NCBI RefSeq assembly: GCF_900119895.1
Contig: NZ_FQLR01000004.1
Location: 992,001-1,056,000, forward strand
DNA length: 64,000 bases
Direction of reading: 5' to 3'
Origin: Collinsella phocaeensis
Lineage (GTDB): Bacteria > Actinomycetota > Coriobacteriia > Coriobacteriales > Coriobacteriaceae
The translations under genes and the position numbers were made by a program. This document shows, in pieces, positions 53,800 through 61,905 of the stretch. The notes under the pieces are model-generated. The model had not been told where the DNA came from, made no database searches, and saw only the letters and a program-made list of their open reading frames with translations. The first letter of the stretch is position 1, and every line of letters starts with the position of its first letter.

Positions 53800-55965
53800 G
53801 TGGCGCCGCGCATCGCAGCACCTGCCGTGTCGGCGCGCATGTCGCGGGCCGACGTCCTGCACGAGGACGTCTCCCGCCTCAAATACGTATCTGGCGCACG
53901 CGAGGAGGCCCTTCGCAGGCTCGGTATCGAGTCGGTGGGGGACCTCCTCTGCCATATACCGCGGCGCTACCTCGATTTCACCCATGCGGTGACCATCGAG
54001 TCGGCACCCATCGGCTCGGTCTCCACGATCGTGGGCACGGTCGACCGCGTGTCGGAGAAGCGCCCGCGCCCCCGTCTCGTCATCACCGAGGTCTTCCTCG
54101 TCGACGAAACGGGCGTGCTGCAGGTCGCGTTTTTCAAGCAGCCGTGGCTGTCGCGCGACATCAAGCGCGGCGACAGGCTTGCCGTCATGGGCAAGGTCGA
54201 GTTCGCCTGCGGATTCAAGCAGATGTCCGCCCCTCTCTTCGAGCGGCTGGATGCGAACCGGGCCGCAGGCATCGTTCCGGTCCATCCCGTGTCGGAGGGC
54301 ATCAGCGTCGCCTGGATGCGCCGCATCGCTTCCGTCGCCATCGGTCTCTCGCTCGGCGCGCCCGATCCGCTTCCCGCGCCCTTGAGGGCGCGCCGCCGCC
54401 TCATGAGTTCGTCCATGTCCCTCAGGGCCATCCACTTCCCGACCTCGATGGGGGAGCGCGAGCTCGCGCGCCGACGCCTTGCCTACGAGGAGACGCTCGT
54501 TCTCCAGCTCGGCCTGCGGCTGCGCAACGACTCCAACCTTCTCGGGGTGCCCGCGGTCGGGCACACGCCCGGCGGGCACGTGGCCGCGCTCCGGTCGGCG
54601 CTCCCGTTCCGGCTCTCCGAGGAGCAGGACGCTGCCGTCGCTCAGATTCTTCGCGACATGCGCGACGGCGGTCGCATCATGAATCGGCTGCTTCTGGGCG
54701 ATGTGGGCACCGGCAAGACCGCCGTGGCGTCTTTCGCGCTCGCCTGTGCGGCGGATACCGGCACCCAGGCGTGCGTCATGGCTCCGACGGGGATCCTGGC
54801 GCAGCAGTACGCCGTCAAGGTGGCGCCGGTGCTCGAGGGCATCGGCGTCTCGTGCGCCCTGCTCACGGGCGCCACCCCGGCCGTCGAGCGCGCACGGCTG
54901 CTCGAGCGTCTGGCTGCCGGTGACATCGACGTCCTGTTCGGCACGCACGCGGTCCTCACCGAGGACGTCGTCTTTCCCCACCTGTCGCTGGTCGTCATCG
55001 ACGAGCAGCATCGGTTCGGGGTCGGGCAGCGGAACGTGCTGCGCGCCAAGGGGCCCGGCGCCGACCTGCTCGTGATGTCCGCCACGCCCATCCCGCGCAC
55101 GCTTGCGCTCTCGCTGTACGGCGACCTCGATTCCAGCGTCATCCGCCATCGTCCCGTTCCCGGCGCGGGCGTCACCACGCGCGTCCTCAACGAGGGGAAC
55201 CGCGATATCGCCTACGGCGCGATCAGGGAGGCGATCGGGGCGGGGCAGCGCGCGTACGTCGTCTGCCCGCTCGTCGCCGATCGAGACGATGCCGAAGAGC
55301 TCGAGGACGTGCCCGCTCCCGGCCAGGACGGCGCCCCGCGCGCGCCGCTGCACAGCGTCGAGGGCGAGCTCGCCCATCTTGAGATCGTTTTTCCCGAGGC
55401 TTGCGTCGCAGCGCTCCATGGGCGGATGTCCGCCGTCGAGAAGGACGCGACGATCGAGGCGTTCCGTCAGGGCGCGATCGATATCCTCGTCTCCACCACC
55501 GTGGTGGAGGTCGGTGTCGACGTGCCCGAGGCGACCGTCATGCTCATCGAGAACGGTGAGCGTTTCGGGCTCGCCACCCTCCATCAGCTCCGGGGGCGCG
55601 TCGGGCGCGGGGCGCGTGCCGGCACGTGCTACGTCATCGCCCAGGGGGCGGGGCGCGCTCGTCGCAAGACGCCCTCGATGGAGCGGCTCGAGGCGCTCGA
55701 GGCCACTTCGGATGGATTCGAGCTCGCCGAGATGGACCTGCGCCTCCGCCACGAGGGCGAGATCCTCGGTTTGCGCCAGCACGGCGCCATGTCGCTTCGA
55801 TTTGTTGACCTCGACGCCGATACGGACATAATTGAGAGCGCACATGACGACGCGATCGAGATCCTGGCGCACGAGGCGACGCTTTCCGCCCCCGCGCTGA
55901 TGCCGCTCAGGCACTGCGTCATCGATCGGTACGGAGACGTCTTCAAGGAGGTCAGCGGAGGATGA
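53800..55965 (+). CDS. recG: ATP-dependent DNA helicase RecG
   Basis: Branch-migrates stalled forks and Holliday junctions. The 721-residue protein has an N-terminal wedge/OB domain (LCHIPRRYLDFTHAV), then the helicase core with GDVGTGKTA (Walker A, about 302), VIDEQHRFGV (about 400), SATPIPRTLALSLYGDLD, TTVVEVGVDVPEAT and HQLRGRVGRG. The start is uncertain: GTG at 53800 (8 bases after fakA) or ATG at 53839; neither has a strong ribosome site, and I kept the longer. The stop overlaps rsmD by four bases. Confidence 0.94.
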   Translation: MAPRIAAPAVSARMSRADVLHEDVSRLKYVSGAREEALRRLGIESVGDLLCHIPRRYLDFTHAVTIESAPIGSVSTIVGTVDRVSEKRPRPRLVITEVFLVDETGVLQVAFFKQPWLSRDIKRGDRLAVMGKVEFACGFKQMSAPLFERLDANRAAGIVPVHPVSEGISVAWMRRIASVAIGLSLGAPDPLPAPLRARRRLMSSSMSLRAIHFPTSMGERELARRRLAYEETLVLQLGLRLRNDSNLLGVPAVGHTPGGHVAALRSALPFRLSEEQDAAVAQILRDMRDGGRIMNRLLLGDVGTGKTAVASFALACAADTGTQACVMAPTGILAQQYAVKVAPVLEGIGVSCALLTGATPAVERARLLERLAAGDIDVLFGTHAVLTEDVVFPHLSLVVIDEQHRFGVGQRNVLRAKGPGADLLVMSATPIPRTLALSLYGDLDSSVIRHRPVPGAGVTTRVLNEGNRDIAYGAIREAIGAGQRAYVVCPLVADRDDAEELEDVPAPGQDGAPRAPLHSVEGELAHLEIVFPEACVAALHGRMSAVEKDATIEAFRQGAIDILVSTTVVEVGVDVPEATVMLIENGERFGLATLHQLRGRVGRGARAGTCYVIAQGAGRARRKTPSMERLEALEATSDGFELAEMDLRLRHEGEILGLRQHGAMSLRFVDLDADTDIIESAHDDAIEILAHEATLSAPALMPLRHCVIDRYGDVFKEVSGG

Positions 55966-56549
55966 GGGTGATCGCTGGGGAATGGCGCGGGCGCAAGCTC
56001 GCCGAGCCGCGCGGACGCGAGATCACGCGGCCCACGACGGACCGCGTGCGCGAGGCGTGCGCCTCGATGGTCGAGTCCGCCCTCGACGGCGGTATCGAGG
56101 GGTCTCGCGTGCTCGACGCCTTCGCGGGCTCGGGGGCGCTGGGAATCGAGATGCTCTCGCGCGGGGCGTCCTTCGCCTCGTTCTTCGATATCGACCGCTC
56201 CGCCGCCGCGCTCGTCCGCCGCAACCTGGAGGGCGTGGGGTGCGATCGCGGCCGCTACCGGGTTTCCTGCGCGGACATCCTCGCCACCGCCGCGCGCGGG
56301 CGCGTCCTCGGGGCCCCGTTCGACCTCGTTTTGATCGATGCCCCGTATGCGCTCGGGCCCGAGCCGGCGTGCTCGCTTCTCGAATCGCTCGCCGCGTCGG
56401 GCGCGATCGGACCCGGTGCTCTGGCCCTGGTCGAGCGCTCGGCGTCTCAGGACCAGGCGCGCCCCGCGGGCTTCGTCATCGAGCGCGAGAAGCGCTACGG
56501 ACTTACGAGCGTCGATCTGCTCCGCCTGCACCCCGCCGCGCAGGACTAA
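55962..56549 (+). CDS. rsmD: 16S rRNA (guanine-966-N2) methyltransferase
   Basis: A 195-residue SAM-dependent rRNA methyltransferase. It begins MRVIAGEWRGRKL, then TRPTTDRVREACASM, the SAM loop LDAFAGSGALGIEMLSRGA (about 50-68) and the catalytic motif LIDAPYA, a DAPY variant of the usual DPPY (about 125-131). Start ATGA overlaps the recG stop. RsmD-CoaD adjacency is widely conserved. Confidence 0.92.
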   Translation: MRVIAGEWRGRKLAEPRGREITRPTTDRVREACASMVESALDGGIEGSRVLDAFAGSGALGIEMLSRGASFASFFDIDRSAAALVRRNLEGVGCDRGRYRVSCADILATAARGRVLGAPFDLVLIDAPYALGPEPACSLLESLAASGAIGPGALALVERSASQDQARPAGFVIEREKRYGLTSVDLLRLHPAAQD

Positions 56550-56582
56550 GTATCCCATCGACCTCATTCGAGGAGACCCTCC

Positions 56583-57083
56583 ATGGAACGCATCATCGAG
56601 CACGCGCTCGTGCCCGGAACCTTCGACCCCATCACCTTCGGCCATATCGATGTCGTGCGCCGCGCCGCGCGCATGTTCCCGCGCGTCACCGTCGCCGTCG
56701 CCGCGTCGATCGGAAAGAACGGGGTCGGTACGGCGTTCACGCTCGATGAGCGCGTCGAGCTTGCCCGTGCTGCCCTGGCCGGCATCCCGGGCGTCGAGAT
56801 CGCGCCGTTCACGGGGCTTCTCGTCGACTTCGCGCGCGAGGTCGACGCGGGCGCCGTCGTCAAGGGGCTGCGCGCCATGACGGACTTCGAGTACGAGCTG
56901 CAGCAGGCCGACCTCAACTACCGCCTGGACAGCGAACTCGAGAGCGTGTTCATCATGAGCGCCCCTCAGCTCGGATACCTATCCTCTTCGGTCGTGCGCC
57001 AGATCGCCTCGCTCGGCGGAGACGTCTCCGCCTTCGTGCCCCCCGTCGTCATCGAGGCGCTGCGCGTGCGTTACGCCCGTTGA
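56583..57083 (+). CDS. coaD: Phosphopantetheine adenylyltransferase
   Basis: Fourth step of coenzyme A synthesis: transfers AMP to 4'-phosphopantetheine. The 166-residue product has PGTFDPITFGHIDVV (nucleotidyltransferase GHxD at 20-23), KGLRAMTDFEYELQQADLN and YLSSSVVRQIA, all diagnostic. Good AGGAG site. It follows rsmD and precedes the coiled-coil gene. Confidence 0.95.
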   Translation: MERIIEHALVPGTFDPITFGHIDVVRRAARMFPRVTVAVAASIGKNGVGTAFTLDERVELARAALAGIPGVEIAPFTGLLVDFAREVDAGAVVKGLRAMTDFEYELQQADLNYRLDSELESVFIMSAPQLGYLSSSVVRQIASLGGDVSAFVPPVVIEALRVRYAR

Positions 57084-57176
57084 TGTGCTCTTCGCGCATG
57101 CATGGCCCCGTGGAGGCCTGCGTTAGGTCTGTGTTAGTATGTACGGTTGACTATGCAGCCGATGAAAGGAGACGTG

Positions 57177-57674
57177 ATGGCTGGCGATATCTTTCCCGGC
57201 GAGCGAATCGTGAGCCTGGTCGATGAGCTCGAGGGGATGATCGAGGAGGCCAAGACTCCCTTCGGCAAGACCGCGCAGTTCAAGCTCATCGAGACGGATG
57301 CCTTCTACGCCATCCTTGATGAGATCCGCATGAGCTACCCCGAGGAATGGCAGAAGTCCCGCCGCATCCTCAAGGAGCGCGACGAGCTCATGGCGAGCGC
57401 CACGGCGCAGGCCGATTCCATCATCGCGGACGCTCAGCAGCAGGCTCTCACCATCGCCGGCGAGGCCGAGATCGTTCGCCTAGCCCAGCAGCAGGCCGAT
57501 GATATCCGCGACCGCGCGCAGCAGTACGAGCGCGAGACCCGCTATGCCGCCGAGGACTACGCCGAGCAGGTCTTCACGCACCTCGAGGAGAACCTGAAGT
57601 CGCTCACCTCGACCGTCGCGCGCTGCCGCCAGCAGCTCAACGAGGGTGCGAACGGCCAGAACGGGTCTTGGTAA
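57177..57674 (+). CDS. DivIVA/SepIVA-like coiled-coil protein
   Basis: A 165-residue protein that is almost all helix: FPGERIVSLVDELEGMIEEAK is followed by a long coiled coil (about 50-150) rich in A, Q, E and R (ADAQQQALTIAGEAEIVRLAQQ). It resembles the ATP-synthase-b-like/DivIVA group. In mycobacteria the same slot, between coaD and the DUF177 gene, holds sepIVA, a cell-division and polar-growth factor, so a cell-envelope or division role is likely by synteny. I used the third in-frame ATG, which has GGAG at proper distance. Its TAA overlaps the next ATG by one base. Confidence 0.7.
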   Translation: MAGDIFPGERIVSLVDELEGMIEEAKTPFGKTAQFKLIETDAFYAILDEIRMSYPEEWQKSRRILKERDELMASATAQADSIIADAQQQALTIAGEAEIVRLAQQQADDIRDRAQQYERETRYAAEDYAEQVFTHLEENLKSLTSTVARCRQQLNEGANGQNGSW

Positions 57675-58222
57675 TGGATGCCATCGCGCCGGTCGTCGTC
57701 GACCTTTCCTGCGCCCTCGAGAATCCGGGCGACTCGCTTCCCGTCACCGGCAAGCTCGAGCTCGAGGGCTATTCGAGTGGCGACAAGGCCTATACCCTCG
57801 ATGACGGCATCTCCTACGACGTGGTGCTCACGCATGCCGGCGACGGCGTCCTCGCGACCGGCATCGTCCGCGCCCGCGCGGCCGGCGCCTGCGATCGCTG
57901 CCTCGAATCCGCGACGTTCGACATCGCCGGCGAGATCGAGGAGTACTTCCTTTTCGAGGAGCCCGAGGACCCCGAGGAATTCGAAGACGGGTTCGAGCTC
58001 GTCGGTCCCGAGCGGACGATCGACCTGTCCGGCGCCATTTCCGACGCCGTCGTCATGGACACCCCGTTCGTCCTGCTCTGTCGGCCCGATTGCGCGGGCC
58101 TGTGCCCGCAGTGCGGGGCGAACCTCAACGAGGGCGACTGCGGTTGCGCCGCCGCTTCGGAGCAGGCCTGGGTCGACAGCGATGAAAACCCGTTCGCCGC
58201 GCTCAAGAACCTCAACCTGTAA
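57674..58222 (+). CDS. DUF177 (YceD) family protein
   Basis: A 182-residue YceD protein, a family implicated in 23S rRNA accumulation. CDRCLESATFDIAGEIEEYFLF is followed by an acidic stretch and the metal-binding C-terminus CRPDCAGLCPQCGANLNEGDCGC. The usual following gene, rpmF (bL32), is absent here; efp follows instead after about 130 bases with its own promoter region. It shares a TAATG junction with the coiled-coil gene. Confidence 0.88.
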   Translation: MDAIAPVVVDLSCALENPGDSLPVTGKLELEGYSSGDKAYTLDDGISYDVVLTHAGDGVLATGIVRARAAGACDRCLESATFDIAGEIEEYFLFEEPEDPEEFEDGFELVGPERTIDLSGAISDAVVMDTPFVLLCRPDCAGLCPQCGANLNEGDCGCAAASEQAWVDSDENPFAALKNLNL

Positions 58223-58291
58223 GCTCTCTGCGCTCGGCGCGGTTTTCGCCATGAATTCCGTCGCGCCGGGCGTGCGCGCATGCAGCGCGCG

Positions 58292-58297
58292 TATAAT
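58292..58297 (+). promoter_or_regulatory. -10 element upstream of efp
   Basis: A perfect TATAAT 53 bases before the efp start, after a GC-only stretch; -35 not recognisable. A small CCGGG/CCCGG hairpin lies in the leader near 58316-58328. Confidence 0.45.
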
Positions 58298-58350
58298 TTG
58301 TTCGTTCTACGTACCGGGCGCTACCCGGATCTGATTGAGAAAGGCGTCAC

Positions 58351-58914
58351 ATGGCTTCCATCACCACCGCTGACTTCAAGAACGGCCTCGGCCTCCGCAT
58401 CAAGGACAAGATCTGCACCATCGTCGAGTTCCAGCACGTCAAGCCGGGCAAGGGCGGCGCGTTCGTCCGCTACAAGACTCGTGACATCAAGACCGGTCGC
58501 GTCGTCGAGCAGACCTGCAACGCCGGCTCCAAGTTCGAGAGCGTGCAGCTCACGACCACCGAGATGCAGTACCTCTACAACGATGGCGATAACTACTACT
58601 TCATGAACATGGAGACCTACGACCAGATTCCCGTTTCCACCGATTTCATCGGCGACAACGAGAAGTGGCTCAAGGAGAACGACATCTGCCAGCTCCTGTA
58701 CGCCGACGACGAGCTCATGGGCGTGAACCCGCCGATGTTCATCGAGGCCGAGATCACCGAGACCGACCCGGGCTTCAAGGGCGACACCGTCCAGGGCGGC
58801 ACCAAGCCCGCGACCATCGAGACTGGCGCCGTGGTCCAGGTCCCGATGTACCTCAACGTCGGCGAGACCATCAAGATCGACACGCGCGACGGCAAGTTCG
58901 TTTCCCGCGTGTAG
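58351..58914 (+). CDS. efp: Elongation factor P
   Basis: Relieves ribosomes stalled at proline stretches. The 187-residue product has the three beta-barrel domains. The tip loop of domain I reads KPGKGGAF, with the lysine at about position 34 where some bacteria add a modification; no modification genes are visible here. The C-terminal GETIKIDTRDGKFVSRV is typical. Encoding it with its own promoter and terminator suggests high, independent expression. Confidence 0.96.
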   Translation: MASITTADFKNGLGLRIKDKICTIVEFQHVKPGKGGAFVRYKTRDIKTGRVVEQTCNAGSKFESVQLTTTEMQYLYNDGDNYYFMNMETYDQIPVSTDFIGDNEKWLKENDICQLLYADDELMGVNPPMFIEAEITETDPGFKGDTVQGGTKPATIETGAVVQVPMYLNVGETIKIDTRDGKFVSRV

Positions 58915-58940
58915 CGCGAGGCTCATCGAACGCATGGCGT

Positions 58941-58967
58941 GGGGGCGGGGAGACTCGCCCCCTTTGC
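58941..58967 (+). terminator. Terminator after efp
   Basis: A 7-bp stem GGGGGCG/CGCCCCC (58941-58947 with 58956-58962), then TTT and mixed sequence. Confidence 0.65.
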
Positions 58968-59086
58968 ATTTGAGATAGGGGTCGCGTGCATTAGCTGTGA
59001 TGCGCGCCCTCCCTATATGCTTTCGTGTAAACTGAATCCATGTCTGGGTATGGTCCCGGTACCTTCTGAAAGAGATGGGTGAATCC

Positions 59087-59449
59087 ATGACTCAAGAGAT
59101 CAAGATCGACGGCCTGGCTATCGCTCCCGCCGTCCTTTCCTCTATCGTTTCGCGTGCCGCCGAGGAGGTCGAGGGCATCGCCTCCGTGGGGCCGCACGAC
59201 CTGGCGACCAACCTCGTCTCCATGCTGAGCTCCCGCAGCGCCACGTCCTCGGTTCCCGAGGTCGAGGCCATCGTCGAGGACGGCAGCCTGCACATCACGG
59301 TGCGCCTGACCGTCTTCTTCGGGTATCCGTTCAAGAAGCTTGCCGACAACGTCCGCGTCGCCGTGGTCAAGGCGATCGATGCCCAGGTCGGCGTTCCCGT
59401 CTCCGCGGTCGATGTCTGCATCGACGGCCTTGTCTTCCCGAAGGAGTAA
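59087..59449 (+). CDS. Asp23/Gls24-family protein upstream of nusB (YqhY-like)
   Basis: A 120-residue second Asp23/Gls24 protein: EIKIDGLAIAPAVLSSIVSRAAEEVEGIASVG, then a strand region HITVRLTVFFGYPFKKLADNV. Such proteins next to nusB correspond to B. subtilis YqhY. I chose the ATG at 59087; the upstream in-frame ATG at 59075 lies too close to the AAAGAG ribosome-site-like sequence. It is transcribed with nusB three bases downstream. Confidence 0.85.
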   Translation: MTQEIKIDGLAIAPAVLSSIVSRAAEEVEGIASVGPHDLATNLVSMLSSRSATSSVPEVEAIVEDGSLHITVRLTVFFGYPFKKLADNVRVAVVKAIDAQVGVPVSAVDVCIDGLVFPKE

Positions 59450-59452
59450 TGC

Positions 59453-59998
59453 GTGAGCCTTAAAGTCGATCGCGGCCGTACCCGCGCGCGCAGCCAGGCG
59501 CTCCAGATCCTGTTCCAGGCTGAGGCGCTCGACCTTCCCGTCGACGAGGTCCTCGCCGGCGACTACCTGCTTTCCAAGGGCCCGCTCATGGAGTATGCGG
59601 AGCAGCTCGCCCGCGGCTGCTACGCCAAGCTCGATACCGTCGATTCCTGCCTTGCGGCCGTTTCTGAGAACTGGAGCCTCTACCGCATGCCGGCCGCGGA
59701 CCGCGCCCTGCTGCGCATCGCCGTCTACGAGATGCGCTGCGACGATACCGATGACAAGATCGAGGATGCCGTCGTCATCAACGAGGCTGTCGAGCTCGCC
59801 AAGGCCTTCGGCACCGACGATTCCTCTCGTTTCGTCAACGGCGTGCTGGGCCGCATCGCCCGTGCGGAAAAGCTGCCCCAGGCCGCGCCGCGCGCGAGCG
59901 AGGAGGACGCGGTCGAGACTATCGCCGATCAGTCGGCCGTCGATGACGCCGCCTGCGGCGACGAGCCCCTGGAGCCTGTCGACGAGACCGAGGAGTAG
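59453..59998 (+). CDS. nusB: Transcription antitermination factor NusB
   Basis: A 181-residue protein. NusB binds boxA RNA and supports rRNA antitermination. The N-terminal RTRARSQALQILFQAEAL and the C-terminal AVVINEAVELAKAFGTDDSSRFVNGVLGRIA are diagnostic. An acidic tail of about 40 residues follows the core. GTG start with AAGGAG seven bases upstream. It begins the close-packed nusB-xseB-tlyA-nadK-recN series. Confidence 0.93.
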   Translation: MSLKVDRGRTRARSQALQILFQAEALDLPVDEVLAGDYLLSKGPLMEYAEQLARGCYAKLDTVDSCLAAVSENWSLYRMPAADRALLRIAVYEMRCDDTDDKIEDAVVINEAVELAKAFGTDDSSRFVNGVLGRIARAEKLPQAAPRASEEDAVETIADQSAVDDAACGDEPLEPVDETEE

Positions 59999-60001
59999 GC
60001 G

Positions 60002-60241
60002 ATGGCCGAGTCCACCGTCCACACGTTTGACGACATTACCGAGCGCCTTGACGAGATCGTCGCGACCGTCCGCTCGAAGGACACCTCGCTCGAGCGGAGT
60101 CTCGACTTATTCGACGAGGCCATAAAGCTCGGGTCCAAGGCGGTCGATATGGTCGATTCCTTCGATCTCTCCCCGCGTGAGGCCGAGCAGCTCGATCAGG
60201 CGGAAGCGGAGGCTGCGGCTACCGCCTCCGCTGCGGAATGA
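60002..60241 (+). CDS. xseB: Exodeoxyribonuclease VII small subunit
   Basis: A 79-residue helical protein with TFDDITERLDEIVATVRSKDTSLERSLDLFDEAIKL, the XseB signature. It binds the large nuclease subunit XseA, whose gene, normally adjacent, is not in this window. Good GAGGAG site; 3 bases after nusB. Confidence 0.9.
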   Translation: MAESTVHTFDDITERLDEIVATVRSKDTSLERSLDLFDEAIKLGSKAVDMVDSFDLSPREAEQLDQAEAEAAATASAAE

Positions 60242-60247
60242 CGCGCT

Positions 60248-61048
60248 ATGAAACGACGTCGTCTCGATGAAGAACTCGTTGCGCAGGGCATCTGTCCGGA
60301 CTCGGACGATGCCCTGCGCATATGCATGGCGGGACTCGTCTCGTATCGCGGGGAGCGGCTCACGTCCCCTGCGGTCAAGGTCCCTGTTGGATCCGAGCTT
60401 CACGTCAAGAACAGAATCCCCTACGTCGGGCGCGGCGGCTTCAAGCTCGCCGGGGCGCTCGATGCCTTCGGCGTCGACCCTTCCGGGCTTGGGTGCCTTG
60501 ATATCGGGTGCTCGACGGGAGGGTTCACGGATTGCCTGCTGCAACGCGGGGCGGCGCGCGTGCTATCTGTCGACGTGGGCAGGGCCCAGTTCGATTGGCG
60601 TCTGCGCAACGATGCGCGCGTGACCCTTCTCGAGCGCACGAACATCGTCTCCGTTCCCGAGATGGGATACGCGCGCACGATCGATCTCGCGGTGTGCGAC
60701 GTATCCTTCACGAGCATATCCGTCATCCTCCCCGCGACGATCGAGCTGCTGGGTCCTCGAGGCCGCTTCGTCACGCTCGTGAAGCCTCAGTTCGAAGCTC
60801 GTCCGGAGGAGGTGGGCGAGGGCGGCGTCGTATCCGACCCCGCTGTCCACGCCCGCGTTATGCGCCAGGCTATCCACCTGTTTGACGACTCGGGGCTCGA
60901 TCCCATCGACATCTGCGCTTCGCCCATCAAGGGCGCCAAGGGCAATCGCGAGTTCTTCCTGTACGGCATCAAGCGGATGGTTGATGAGGCGCCGTCCGTT
61001 CCATCAGATCACGTCGAGCGCCTCATCGCTCGGGCAGGTGCGCTATGA
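60248..61048 (+). CDS. tlyA: TlyA-family rRNA 2'-O-methyltransferase
   Basis: A 266-residue protein with an N-terminal S4 RNA-binding domain (RRRLDEELVAQGICPDSDDALRICMAG) and an FtsJ-like SAM domain: YVGRGGFKLAGALDAF, DIGCSTGGFTDCLL, LLERTNI and VKPQFEA. In mycobacteria TlyA methylates ribosomal cytidines and affects capreomycin sensitivity; the old hemolysin name is probably misleading. It overlaps nadK by four bases. Confidence 0.92.
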   Translation: MKRRRLDEELVAQGICPDSDDALRICMAGLVSYRGERLTSPAVKVPVGSELHVKNRIPYVGRGGFKLAGALDAFGVDPSGLGCLDIGCSTGGFTDCLLQRGAARVLSVDVGRAQFDWRLRNDARVTLLERTNIVSVPEMGYARTIDLAVCDVSFTSISVILPATIELLGPRGRFVTLVKPQFEARPEEVGEGGVVSDPAVHARVMRQAIHLFDDSGLDPIDICASPIKGAKGNREFFLYGIKRMVDEAPSVPSDHVERLIARAGAL

Positions 61049-61905
61049 AGGTCTTTCTGGTCCCCAACTACTACAAGTCCGAGGCGGTCCAGAGCGGTCT
61101 GACCCTGGAGCTGTGGCTGTCGCGGCAGGGCTATGAGGTCGCCTGGGCTTCCGACCAGCGCTCGAGCATCCAGTCCGTTCCGGATATCGACGGAAGCGAC
61201 CTGGTGATCTCCTTAGGCGGCGACGGTACGCTCCTACGCGCCGCCCGCATCGTCGATGAGCGCGAGATACCGATCCTCGGCTTGTCCTATGGGCACATCG
61301 GTTTTCTCACGGCTGCGGGGCCCGAGGACCATGACATCCTCTCCGTGGTGTCCGATGCGCTTGCAGGGGAGATGCACGTCAGCCGGCGCGCCACGCTCTC
61401 GTGCGAGATCGAATACACCGATGCGGACGGGCGCGCCGGCTCTATGGTCGCTCGCGCGCTCAACGATGTCGCGCTCACGCGTGGCCCGCTCTCCGATATG
61501 ATCGAGCTTGACATTTCGGTATCGGGGCACCATATCGATCGCCTCAGGGGCGATGGATTCGTCATATCCACCGCGACGGGCTCGACGGGATATGCGCTCT
61601 CCGGCGGCGGGCCGATCGTCACCCCGGATTACACGGGCCTCATCTGTGTGCCCATCGCCCCGCATACCATCCAGGCCCGTGCGTTTCTGACCTCCCCGTC
61701 CGATGTCGTCGAGCTCATGCTCTCCGATGACCGGCCTTCCGTGCCCGCTCTTGCCGTCGACGGGCAGTTCTTGTGCACCGATGCGACCGTCACGCACGTC
61801 ACCGCGCGTCGCGGCGATGCCGACGTGCTGCTTCTCGACTACGGCCCCGAGAGTTTCTATAATTCCGTCTCCCGCGTATTCTACGGGGTGCGCAATGCTC
61901 GATGA
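61045..61905 (+). CDS. nadK: NAD kinase
   Basis: Phosphorylates NAD to NADP. The 286-residue protein has ISLGGDGTLLRAARI (GGDG at 58-61), the NE/D-type segment ALNDVALTRG, and GDGFVISTATGSTGYALSGGGPIV. The tlyA-nadK-recN order is widely conserved. Its start overlaps the tlyA stop and its end overlaps the recN start by 11 bases, so all three are coupled. Confidence 0.94.
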   Translation: MKVFLVPNYYKSEAVQSGLTLELWLSRQGYEVAWASDQRSSIQSVPDIDGSDLVISLGGDGTLLRAARIVDEREIPILGLSYGHIGFLTAAGPEDHDILSVVSDALAGEMHVSRRATLSCEIEYTDADGRAGSMVARALNDVALTRGPLSDMIELDISVSGHHIDRLRGDGFVISTATGSTGYALSGGGPIVTPDYTGLICVPIAPHTIQARAFLTSPSDVVELMLSDDRPSVPALAVDGQFLCTDATVTHVTARRGDADVLLLDYGPESFYNSVSRVFYGVRNAR

